A DNA stretch of 20,275 nt, taken from a virus. The stretch covers positions 1 to 20,275 of the IMG/VR virus record IMGVR_UViG_3300028653_000418; one strand, written 5' to 3'. Shown here piece by piece: positions 1 through 4,706 of the stretch. The position numbers were made by a program, and so were the translations under genes. The number at the start of each line of letters is the position of its first letter. The stretch's first letter is position 1. The notes under the pieces were generated by a model. It searched no databases. It saw only the letters and a program-made list of their open reading frames with translations, and was not told the origin of the DNA.

Positions 1-183
1 TCGGTCACCGGTTACACGGGCGTGTACGCCACGCAGCTCGCCCAGGTCGGCGGTAACTGGCTGGTGAACCACAACACCCCGGAAGCCGTGTTCACGGTCG
101 CTGTGCCCGGCCCAGGGACGTACAAGGCCACTACCGGCGGCCCCGGCCTAGCGAACACCGTGAAGACGGTGGTCGTCGCCTGA
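1..183 (+). CDS. C-terminal end of a truncated phage protein, possibly virion
   Basis: The reading frame is open from the first base and stops with TGA at 181-183, giving 60 residues of a protein whose start lies outside the window. The visible part is rich in Gly, Thr and Val with alternating hydrophobic residues and ends in VKTVVVA, which suggests a compact beta fold such as a decoration, fibre or Ig-like domain. There is no catalytic motif. The composition resembles the small protein at 3684-4031. The family is not recognised; the structural role is an inference from composition only. Confidence 0.7.
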   Translation, partial: SVTGYTGVYATQLAQVGGNWLVNHNTPEAVFTVAVPGPGTYKATTGGPGLANTVKTVVVA

Positions 184-202
184 CCTCCGAAGGGAGGTGT
201 CC

Positions 203-280
203 ATGCTCGTTACCATCCTGATCGTCGCAGGCATCATCGCCCTGATCCTGCTCGGTATCTACCTCATCCGCCGCGTCTGA
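203..280 (+). CDS. 25-residue single-helix membrane peptide
   Basis: An ATG at 203 follows GGGAGG at 192-197 with good spacing. The product is almost entirely one hydrophobic helix (LVTILIVAGIIALILLGIYL) capped by a basic tail, IRRV, which predicts an inner-membrane peptide with its C-terminus in the cytoplasm by the positive-inside rule. It sits 19 bases after the upstream structural-type gene and just before a promoter. No family is recognised. Similar peptides recur at 1225, 1293 and 6420, so tiny membrane proteins are a habit of this genome. Confidence 0.6.
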   Translation: MLVTILIVAGIIALILLGIYLIRRV

Positions 281-288
281 CGCTCGTT

Positions 289-318
289 TTGCAACCTGGT
301 GCTCCCTTCTCTTAATGT
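289..318 (+). promoter_or_regulatory. sigma70-like promoter
   Basis: TTGCAA at 289-294 and TAATGT at 313-318 are separated by 18 bases. The -35 lies in CTCGTTTTGCAAC, which resembles CTCGTTTCGACAC at two other promoters in the window. Transcription would start near 325 and serve the gene at 355. Confidence 0.5.
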
Positions 319-354
319 GAGGTCATGACTTCACAGAGAACGGGAGCACCAGTC

Positions 355-519
355 ATGAAGAAGCTGCGAGACCTTCTGCTTGAGGCCAAGAACAGCCTCA
401 GCGAGGCCCTGGCCGAAGCCGAGACGCTGGGGGACACGGGCGTCTACAACCAGGTCGATGAGGCCCTGGCGTCGGTTGAGAACACGCTGGACGATCTTCG
501 CGACCTTGGAGCTGAGTGA
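355..519 (+). CDS. Small acidic helical protein, unknown function
   Basis: Product of 54 residues, acidic and Leu/Ala/Glu rich, predicted as two amphipathic helices. A longer reading from the ATG at 325 is possible, but I prefer 355: GGGAG at 341-345 is well placed for it, and the predicted transcription start falls almost on 325, so the longer form would have to be a leaderless mRNA. No cysteines, membrane segment or known motif are present. It may be a small DNA mimic or an antitoxin-like protein, but nothing in the sequence establishes that. Confidence 0.7.
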   Translation: MKKLRDLLLEAKNSLSEALAEAETLGDTGVYNQVDEALASVENTLDDLRDLGAE

Positions 520-541
520 CCCAGGACACGTAGCCAGTGTC

Positions 542-569
542 TTGACGGTGGCCCCCCATCGGGTAAGCT
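542..569 (+). promoter_or_regulatory. sigma70-like promoter, TTGACG-16-TAAGCT
   Basis: TTGACG (542-547) and TAAGCT (564-569) have a 16-base spacer, and a GGAGGG run follows the -10. The GGTAAGCTGGAGGG segment is nearly repeated at 6062-6076. It lies directly ahead of the gene at 607. Confidence 0.6.
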
Positions 570-606
570 GGAGGGGAATCACTCGGCAAGGCGAAGGGGA
601 GATACC

Positions 607-876
607 ATGAGCAGCACCGCACTCACCGCACCGGTCCAGGCGACCGACGTGCTCGATGAAGTTGCAGAGTCCGTCATGGCGGTCGCCACGTGCGATGCGG
701 ATGCCGCTGAGGTTGAGCGCGCCTACGTCCGCGTCACCGGGCCCGCGCGGGAGATCCTGGACTTCTGCAAGCACCACTACGACCTCCTGGAAGTCGACCT
801 CCTGTCCGCCGGGTACACCGCCGTCATCGACATCAGGGCGAAGCTGGACCCGGACTACCTGCGGGACGAGGCCTGA
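607..876 (+). CDS. 89-residue protein of unknown function, first gene of the WhiB operon
   Basis: ATG at 607 is preceded by GGGGAG at 597-602. The product is acidic, with a Thr/Ala-rich N-terminus followed by helices; it has two cysteines (CDADA and DFCKHH) but no metal-binding pattern. It is the first gene after the promoter at 542-569 and ends one base before the WhiB-like start, so the two are probably co-transcribed and translationally coupled. No family is recognised. Confidence 0.7.
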   Translation: MSSTALTAPVQATDVLDEVAESVMAVATCDADAAEVERAYVRVTGPAREILDFCKHHYDLLEVDLLSAGYTAVIDIRAKLDPDYLRDEA

Positions 877-877
877 C

Positions 878-1228
878 ATGACCGCCACCCGCGATTACTC
901 GGAATTCGACTGGATGAACGAGGGGAGCTGCCGGAGCTACGTTCCGGCGACCGGATCACCGTGGCCCTGGGACACCGACCACCTGCGCGGGAAGCACGCC
1001 GCCGAGATCATGGCCCGGCGCGAGGGCGTCGCCAAGGGGATCTGCGCGAGCTGCCCCGTCCGCGACCGCTGCCTCACCGAGGGCCTTATGCTGGACGTCG
1101 CCACCGACATGCCTGACGGCATCTGGGGCGGGAAGACGCCAGAGGAGCGGGCCCCCCTGGTCGGCAAGGGGATCAAGTGGATCTCCGGGATGCGCCGGTT
1201 CGCTACGGCGGGAAAGGAAGTCGCATGA
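878..1228 (+). CDS. whiB: WhiB-family iron-sulfur transcription factor
   Basis: Product of 116 residues with the four invariant WhiB cysteines: C18, C56, C59 and C65 (CASCPVRDRC), which in this family ligate a 4Fe-4S cluster. GIWGGKTPEER at 81-91 matches the family's G[VI]WGG turn, and the basic C-terminal tail that usually contacts DNA follows. WhiB proteins bind the sigma-factor region 4 and regulate transcription; phage versions such as that of mycobacteriophage TM4 are known to interfere with host WhiB2 and septation. I chose ATG 878, two bases after the preceding stop, because upstream frame sequence overlaps the previous gene. The stop overlaps the next start (ATGA). Confidence 0.93.
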   Translation: MTATRDYSEFDWMNEGSCRSYVPATGSPWPWDTDHLRGKHAAEIMARREGVAKGICASCPVRDRCLTEGLMLDVATDMPDGIWGGKTPEERAPLVGKGIKWISGMRRFATAGKEVA

Positions 1229-1296
1229 CCGCCATCATTATCGTGATCTTCGTGCTATTCCTTATCGGAGTAGCCCTGATGTCGATGCTGTCATGA
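1225..1296 (+). CDS. 23-residue single-helix membrane peptide
   Basis: The ATG at 1225 overlaps the WhiB stop as ATGA, and GGAAAGGAAG just upstream can serve as ribosome site. The product is MTAI followed by one continuous hydrophobic helix (IIVIFVLFLIGVALMSML). It overlaps the next membrane peptide by ATGA at 1293. No family is recognised. The strict coupling to WhiB upstream and two proteins downstream supports real translation despite its size. Confidence 0.6.
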   Translation: MTAIIIVIFVLFLIGVALMSMLS

Positions 1297-1415
1297 TATG
1301 GCTGGCACTAGCCCTTCTGGGCCTGCTGGCACTGGTCCTGGCCGGTCGCGCCGGAAGCAGCCGACCGCCTGGTCCACCTTCCTGTACCCCACGGCCACCG
1401 AGGAGGAAGCCATGA
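1293..1415 (+). CDS. 40-residue membrane peptide with Pro/Arg-rich tail
   Basis: The ATG at 1293 overlaps the preceding stop. Residues 1-18 form one hydrophobic segment (MIWLALALLGLLALVLAG); the rest is rich in Pro, Ser and Arg and ends PRPPRRKP, consistent with a cytoplasmic or surface-exposed basic tail. A single Cys at about 31 is not in a lipobox. Its stop overlaps the ATG of the gene at 1412. Function unknown; the neighbourhood suggests a membrane role during infection, which is only an inference. Confidence 0.5.
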   Translation: MIWLALALLGLLALVLAGRAGSSRPPGPPSCTPRPPRRKP

Positions 1416-1858
1416 GGATTCCGAGCGCCGTCGCTAAAGCAGCGATCGACACCTCAGCGCTCAACCAGATCCTGGGGACGGACTCAGCCGAATCGGTTCT
1501 GGCCGCCGCCCTGGCGCGGAACAAGCGTGAAGTCCTGGCCGAGATCGCGGACATGGCCGACGCGGCTGCCATCTCTGAGGACGTCGGAGTTGACCCGCGC
1601 GTCGTCCTGGAATGGTTCGCCGCGCAACTGCGGGACCAGCTCCCCGACGAGGACCAGCCCGGCGCGTACGTTCCCGGTGACGGGGACTACGTTGAGATGC
1701 ACATTACCGGCCTGCTGTCGGCCTACGACGTCACGGGCCCGGACGGGACGAGCTTCACCGCCTGGGATATCACGACGGACAACGGGCTCAGCGTTCCACT
1801 TGAGCAGGCCGACTTCGACCAGGCGCGGGTCCAGATGCTCTACCCGGGTGACGGATGA
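1412..1858 (+). CDS. 148-residue acidic protein, unknown function
   Basis: ATG 1412 is chosen over an upstream frame extension because GAGGAGG at 1400-1406 is an ideal ribosome site. The N-terminal half is helical and Ala-rich (about residues 1-75); the C-terminal half is likely beta-rich, with YVEMHITG and SFTAWDIT segments. No catalytic motif or membrane segment is apparent. Stop and next start overlap as ATGA. No family recognised. Confidence 0.8.
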   Translation: MRIPSAVAKAAIDTSALNQILGTDSAESVLAAALARNKREVLAEIADMADAAAISEDVGVDPRVVLEWFAAQLRDQLPDEDQPGAYVPGDGDYVEMHITGLLSAYDVTGPDGTSFTAWDITTDNGLSVPLEQADFDQARVQMLYPGDG

Positions 1859-2100
1859 TCGCAGCGCTGCTCATAGGCACGGTCGGCACGATCCTAGCGA
1901 ACGCGCTATGGTACTTCCTGGCCGCCCGACCCCTGCAGAGGCGCGAGCGCGAGGCCCTGATAGAATTACACCAGGCACATGAAGAGGCAGAGTCCGACCG
2001 GGCCCTGTCCGCCAAGAACCACAAGCGACTGGCCAAGATAATTGACCGGCTCGAATATGACGTAATCAAGGAGGCAGAGAAGCATGGGATGGACGACTGA
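1855..2100 (+). CDS. 81-residue membrane-anchored coiled-coil protein
   Basis: ATG 1855 overlaps the preceding stop. Residues 2-23 are a hydrophobic anchor (AALLIGTVGTILANALWYFL), followed by a long charged helix rich in Glu, Arg and Lys with coiled-coil character (EALIELHQAHEEAES). This layout resembles phage spanin-like or holin-associated small proteins, but there is no lysis gene next to it, so the role is open. It carries an in-frame TTA leucine codon at 1966-1968, notable because the window also encodes tRNA-Leu(TAA). Confidence 0.7.
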   Translation: MIAALLIGTVGTILANALWYFLAARPLQRREREALIELHQAHEEAESDRALSAKNHKRLAKIIDRLEYDVIKEAEKHGMDD

Positions 2101-2326
2101 GGGAAGCGGAGACTCCGCGAGGTCCGTGCACACGACCACCGGGGCCACCAGCATGAAGGAGCACCGCGTTCGCCTGAGGGACCAGGCCGAGGTGCGCAGC
2201 GAGACGACCGCACCGAACCGCACTAAGCGGTACCGCACGGACAAGGAATTCCACGCCAAGGTGGAAGCCGAGGCGGCGCTGAAGTTCCTCAGGGAGAAGC
2301 TGCTCGAAAACGCCAAGGAGGCGTAA
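2084..2326 (+). CDS. 80-residue basic protein, unknown function
   Basis: ATG 2084 lies inside the end of the preceding gene (17-base overlap) and has GGAGG at about 2069-2073. A shorter form from ATG 2153 lacks a ribosome site. The product starts with a Ser/Thr/Gly-rich stretch and continues as a highly charged helix (LKFLREKLLENAKEA). No recognised domain. Confidence 0.65.
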   Translation: MGWTTEGSGDSARSVHTTTGATSMKEHRVRLRDQAEVRSETTAPNRTKRYRTDKEFHAKVEAEAALKFLREKLLENAKEA

Positions 2327-2331
2327 TTCCA

Positions 2332-2529
2332 ATGCCAGTCTACGAATTCAAGTGCGAGGAAACGGGCGACATCCGTGAACTCGTCATGAACTTCCAGGAC
2401 CTGGAAGCCATGGATGGTGGCTGGCATGAGTACGACCAGGAGACCGGCGAGCTGCACCGCTACCGCCGGATCTACAATGCCCCCGCGATCCGATTCAACG
2501 GGTCGGGGTTCTACTCAACAGGAGGATGA
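2332..2529 (+). CDS. FmdB-like small protein with degenerate zinc ribbon
   Basis: The 65-residue product begins MPVYEFKCEETG and ends APAIRFNGSGFYSTGG, which matches the two conserved ends of the FmdB family of putative regulatory proteins (MP.YE..C at the start and a GSGFY.T end). In typical FmdB proteins two CxxC pairs bind zinc; here only C8 remains, so metal binding is probably lost. GGAGG at 2318-2322 precedes ATG 2332. Homologues are common in actinophages, but their function is not established. Stop overlaps the next gene's ribosome site region. Confidence 0.75.
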   Translation: MPVYEFKCEETGDIRELVMNFQDLEAMDGGWHEYDQETGELHRYRRIYNAPAIRFNGSGFYSTGG

Positions 2530-2534
2530 AAGAA

Positions 2535-2663
2535 ATGACCGAGTTCCTTTCAAAGATGCACAGCTCCATCGGTTCCGGCGAGAAGATCGTCATCCCGCTG
2601 CTTACCTTCATGGCGTTCTGCAACCTGATCATCATCCTCGGCGTCTTCGGCGTGATCGGCTAA
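2535..2663 (+). CDS. 42-residue single-helix membrane protein
   Basis: GGAGG at 2521-2525 fits ATG 2535 (9-base spacing) better than ATG 2526, which would follow the ribosome site immediately. The N-terminus is amphipathic (MTEFLSKMHSSIGSGEK), followed by one transmembrane helix from about residue 20 to the end (VIPLLTFMAFCNLIIILGVF). It ends two bases before the DUF1003-like gene. No family recognised; size and topology would fit a small holin-like or regulatory membrane peptide. Confidence 0.7.
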   Translation: MTEFLSKMHSSIGSGEKIVIPLLTFMAFCNLIIILGVFGVIG

Positions 2664-2665
2664 TC

Positions 2666-2980
2666 ATGACGCGGGCCGACCTGGCAGAGCACGTCAGCGA
2701 GCGGGTGTCGAAGTTCGCGGGCTCGTGGAAGTTTGTCATGGTGTTCCTGGCGGGTGTTCTCACCTGGATCACCGTGAACGAGTTCGCGCACTTCGACGGC
2801 CAGGACATTTACCTGAACCTGGTGATCTCGATAGCGACGACCCTGCTGGCGACCTTTATACTGATGCACGAGAACCGGCACCGCGAGCGGGACCTGCAAG
2901 TCCGCAGGGACCACATGGAGCTGACCCGGCAGATTAAGGAACTACTGGAAAGGGAATCCCATGACAGACTACCTCGTTGA
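2666..2980 (+). CDS. DUF1003-like two-helix membrane protein
   Basis: The 104-residue product has the DUF1003 arrangement: a first transmembrane helix starting at SWKFVMVFLAGVLTWI (about 20-37), a short linker containing NEF and FDGQDIYLNLV, a second transmembrane helix (LVISIATTLLATFILM), and the family's polar ENRHRERD segment followed by a charged coiled coil to the end. DUF1003 has no established biochemical role; it occurs in bacteria and phages. ATG 2666 has no clear ribosome site and is likely coupled to the stop at 2661-2663. Confidence 0.75.
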   Translation: MTRADLAEHVSERVSKFAGSWKFVMVFLAGVLTWITVNEFAHFDGQDIYLNLVISIATTLLATFILMHENRHRERDLQVRRDHMELTRQIKELLERESHDRLPR

Positions 2981-3092
2981 AAAGGCCAAGGCCGCGCTGG
3001 AGTCGCAGCGGATGTTCGAGGCCCTGTTTGACCATGACCCGAAGGTCGACACCCGGACCCCGGCGCAGGTGGCTGAGGACTACCGGAGCTAG
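2961..3092 (+). CDS. 43-residue protein, unknown function
   Basis: ATG 2961 lies inside the end of the preceding gene, with AAAGGGA at 2949-2955 as ribosome site. The product is helical (LVEKAKAALESQRMFEALF) with a polar C-terminus ending AEDYRS. Its stop (3090-3092) is part of the -35 region of the promoter that reads into the tRNA block, so this is the last gene of the operon that starts near 542. No family recognised. Confidence 0.7.
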   Translation: MTDYLVEKAKAALESQRMFEALFDHDPKVDTRTPAQVAEDYRS

Positions 3093-3094
3093 TT

Positions 3095-3124
3095 TTGCCT
3101 CCGGGCAGTGGCCTGCGATACAAT
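3095..3124 (+). promoter_or_regulatory. Promoter ahead of the tRNA block
   Basis: TTGCCT (3095-3100) and TACAAT (3119-3124) are 18 bases apart. The TTTTGCC -35 context resembles the TTTTGCAA promoter at 289. Predicted initiation near 3131 is right at the tRNA-Met-like element. Confidence 0.5.
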
Positions 3125-3130
3125 TCCATA

Positions 3131-3197
3131 TGGCGGTCGCAAGGTGCCACGGGGGTCTCATAAGCCCCTAAGCTCGGTTCGATTCCGGGGGTCGCTT
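3131..3197 (+). tRNA. tRNA-Met(CAT)-like element without a matching acceptor stem
   Basis: An anticodon arm GGGGT-CTCATAA-GCCCC (anticodon CAT at 3159-3161), a T arm CTCGG-TTCGATT-CCGGG (3173-3189) and a TGGC/GCCA D stem (3131-3134 / 3146-3149) are all present in the right order and spacing. The 3' acceptor strand would be GGTCGCT (3190-3196), but the 5' position holds AATTCCA, which does not pair and overlaps the promoter -10. It is therefore either a decayed tRNA gene or a tRNA-like RNA. No CCA is encoded. Confidence 0.4.
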
Positions 3198-3262
3198 CTA
3201 CTGCCCCAAGTCCGGCCACGGGACGGGGACATACAGAGACAGTGGCCCAAACTGAATAGCTG

Positions 3263-3334
3263 TCCTTCGTAGCTCAATGGCAGAGCGTCCGGCTGTTAAC
3301 CGGCAGGTTCCAAGTTCGAGTCTTGGCGAGGGAG
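3263..3334 (+). tRNA. tRNA-Asn(GTT)
   Basis: A full cloverleaf folds: acceptor TCCTTCG (3263-3269) with CGAGGGA (3327-3333), D stem GCTC/GAGC, anticodon loop CTGTTAA with GTT at 3295-3297, and T arm CCAAG-TTCGAGT-CTTGG (3310-3326). The discriminator is G3334 and CCA is not encoded, so the host enzyme must add it. The top pair of the anticodon stem (T3288 with C3304) is mismatched, leaving four pairs. It lies downstream of the promoter at 3095-3124. Confidence 0.93.
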
Positions 3335-3683
3335 CGAGGAGAGCGTATGGCTCCGAAACTCGGAACACCCACTGCGTGATCCTCTCCACTTCGGTGGGCA
3401 CTGACTAGCGACGAGCTTGGCGATGTGGCCCACCGGACACGTCCCGGTCGTGGTGGATCGCCTAACTTCACCGGCCGGGAATCAGGGCCCTTTCGGCGGC
3501 TTTTCCTCCCCTTTCCCCGCCGGAAGGGCCCGCCCTTAATGGGCCCCGGTGTGGGATGCGACCCCTGACAAAGCACCGCCGGGGCCCGCTACCATTTCCG
3601 GGGATAATTCCGCGATACTGGACGTAGACAAGAGGCAGCAGAAGAATCGATACTGTCGCCGCCCCTCCTGAACAGGACTTTAA
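3335..3683 (+). other. Noncoding stretch with four strong hairpins
   Basis: No convincing gene is seen here. Hairpins: CCAC-TTCG-GTGG at 3386-3397, a stable UUCG tetraloop; GGCGAT/ATCGCC (3419-3424 with 3457-3462) enclosing ACCGG/CCGGT (3432-3436 with 3444-3448); a 15-pair stem with one G-U pair at 3485-3499 with 3517-3531 (17-base pyrimidine-rich loop); and a 9-pair stem GGGCCCCGG/CCGGGGCCC at 3541-3549 with 3579-3587. None has a U-tract, so none is a classical terminator. They may stabilise or process the tRNA transcript or protect the mRNA of the gene at 3684. Confidence 0.6.
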
Positions 3684-4031
3684 ATGACTGCTTACTCCGA
3701 GACCATCACCACGGTCGGAGCCCTCGCGGCGAATGACCGCGTGCGCGCCGTTGCGTCCAAGACCGGATTCGTCCGCGTCTACGACCCGGGTCTGGGCACC
3801 AGCACCAGGAACGCCACGAACCTCCCCCTGGTCGCCGTGGTCACGGCTGCGCTTCAGCACGACGACGCGGCCCCCTGGTACACCGAGGGCGTGACCCCTG
3901 GCGCGGGCCAGAAGGGCGCGGTGCGTATTCAGCTCACCGTCGCGGCGGCGGACACCGGGGACGCCAGCTCGGTCCAGACCTTCACGGTCGAATCCGGCGC
4001 GCTCGCCATCAAGTCCGTTGGTAACGACTGA
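3684..4031 (+). CDS. 115-residue beta-rich protein, possible virion decoration protein
   Basis: ATG 3684 follows AGGACT. The product is rich in Ala, Val and Thr with alternating beta-strand patterns (VRAVASKTGFVRVYD, AVRIQLTVAAA, TFTVESGALAIKSV), has no cysteine and no membrane segment. This composition is typical of small capsid decoration or head-associated proteins, but I do not recognise the family. It stands alone between noncoding structured segments, as a separately expressed and possibly abundant product would. Virion role is an inference. Confidence 0.8.
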   Translation: MTAYSETITTVGALAANDRVRAVASKTGFVRVYDPGLGTSTRNATNLPLVAVVTAALQHDDAAPWYTEGVTPGAGQKGAVRIQLTVAAADTGDASSVQTFTVESGALAIKSVGND

Positions 4032-4045
4032 CCTTACGGCTCGTT

Positions 4046-4075
4046 TCGACACCGGGGCTTCTTCCGTTGTAGGGT
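4046..4075 (+). promoter_or_regulatory. Promoter ahead of tRNA-Leu, TCGACA-18-TAGGGT
   Basis: TCGACA (4046-4051) and TAGGGT (4070-4075). The 13 bases CTCGTTTCGACAC around the -35 are repeated exactly at 16505-16517 ahead of the proteasome-ATPase gene, which makes a promoter function for both more likely. Confidence 0.55.
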
Positions 4076-4103
4076 ATGCACATACCTCAACAGAGGAGCC
4101 CCG

Positions 4104-4190
4104 AGTGCTTATGCGGGGGCTGGCACGGCACACATCGCCAATAAGTAATCCAACCGGATGTCTCAGCTCTCCAGCCCCTCCCTAAGCACT
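4104..4190 (+). other. Structured RNA element enclosing a possible 26-codon ORF
   Basis: AGTGCTTA (4104-4111) pairs perfectly with TAAGCACT (4183-4190), and inside it GGGGCTGG (4116-4123) pairs with CCAGCCCC (4171-4178), with four-base internal loops. An ORF from GTG 4105 to TAA 4185 (MLMRGLARHTSPISNPTGC and so on) has AGAGGAG six bases upstream; its start codon lies in the outer stem and its stop in the opposite strand, so translation and folding would compete. It may be a leader peptide or a noncoding RNA. Codon use is unlike neighbouring genes, favouring RNA. Confidence 0.4.
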
Positions 4191-4200
4191 TGTGGCGCAC

Positions 4201-4302
4201 GGCCCCATGGCGGAATTGGCATACGCGACGGTCTTAAACACCGGAACACTCCCATACCCCTTAATAGGGTGGGAGGTGAGGGTTCGAGTCCCTCTGGGGC
4301 TA
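4201..4302 (+). tRNA. tRNA-Leu(TAA) with enlarged variable arm
   Basis: Acceptor GGCCCCA (4201-4207) pairs with TGGGGCT (4295-4301; first pair G-U); TGGCGGAATTGGCATACGCG is the classic tRNA-Leu D arm. The anticodon loop CTTAAAC places TAA at 4235-4237, and the T arm is GAGGG-TTCGAGT-CCCTC (4278-4294). The discriminator A4302 is the leucine identity base. The variable region is about 33 bases (usually near 15 in tRNA-Leu) and folds as CTCCCA/TGGGAG plus CCC/GGG. It decodes UUA, the rare codon read by bldA tRNA in Streptomyces. No CCA is encoded. Confidence 0.93.
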
Positions 4303-4324
4303 CGGGAATTTCAAGGAGGAATGG

Positions 4325-4474
4325 ATGACGGCCCTGCTAGTTATCATGTCAATGGTGATAACCGGCTGCGTTCTGGTCGGTGTCGGAGCACTAATCTACA
4401 GCGTGTTCCTCTGGCTCCTATTCGGCTGGGATTCCCTGAAGCGCATGATCCGCTACTACCGGGAGCGACTCTAA
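4325..4474 (+). CDS. 49-residue single-pass membrane protein
   Basis: AAGGAGG at 4313-4319 precedes both ATG 4321 and 4325; only 4325 opens this frame, giving MTALLVIMSMV. The product is one long hydrophobic region (about 3-34, possibly two short helices around GVGALIYSV) with a basic tail ending RYYRERL. It directly follows tRNA-Leu, so the transcript probably carries both. Its stop overlaps the next start (TAATG). No family recognised. Confidence 0.65.
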   Translation: MTALLVIMSMVITGCVLVGVGALIYSVFLWLLFGWDSLKRMIRYYRERL

Positions 4475-4695
4475 TGGTGTGCAAGGCCTGCCGTATCGGC
4501 GGCGACTCCCTGAAGCAGTCCGGTAGTACCAGCATCAGCGAAGAGACCAGGCAGTGGTTCCGCGAGGACGCTGACCGCTGGCACGCGAAGTGCAAGGGTG
4601 AAACGCACTGCGACTGCCAGCACTGGACGAAAGCATCTGGAATTCAGGAGAAGTACCAGTCCGACGTTCTGTCGGGCCTGGAAAAGCACGTATAG
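4474..4695 (+). CDS. 73-residue Cys/His-rich protein, possible zinc finger
   Basis: ATG 4474 overlaps the preceding stop. A CKAC pair at residues 3-6 and a second cluster, CKGETHCDC, later in the chain give five cysteines and a histidine in two groups, a plausible treble-clef or zinc-ribbon arrangement. The rest is polar and helical (SEETRQWFREDADRW). Upstream in-frame sequence runs back through tRNA-Leu and is not coding. Function unknown; it lies 11 bases before the RecA-like gene and is probably co-expressed with it. Confidence 0.75.
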   Translation: MVCKACRIGGDSLKQSGSTSISEETRQWFREDADRWHAKCKGETHCDCQHWTKASGIQEKYQSDVLSGLEKHV

Positions 4696-4706
4696 GGGGA
4701 GGGTCC

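Noticed and set aside
656-877. N-terminal extension of the WhiB frame
   Set aside because: It overlaps the gene at 607 completely; WhiB length, conserved start region and the position two bases after a stop favour ATG 878.
3103-3206. GGGCAGT and ACTGCCC as acceptor stem of the tRNA-Met-like element
   Set aside because: The pairing is perfect but encloses nearly 90 bases including the promoter -10, and leaves ten unpaired bases after the T arm; treated as chance or an outer helix.
3468-4133. 221-codon open frame on the minus strand
   Set aside because: Runs across strong hairpins, a promoter and the gene at 3684; composition is Arg/Gly-rich as expected from GC-rich noncoding DNA.
4192-4473. 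Upstream extension of the Cys-rich gene at 4474
   Set aside because: The frame passes through tRNA-Leu and the membrane-peptide gene at 4325.
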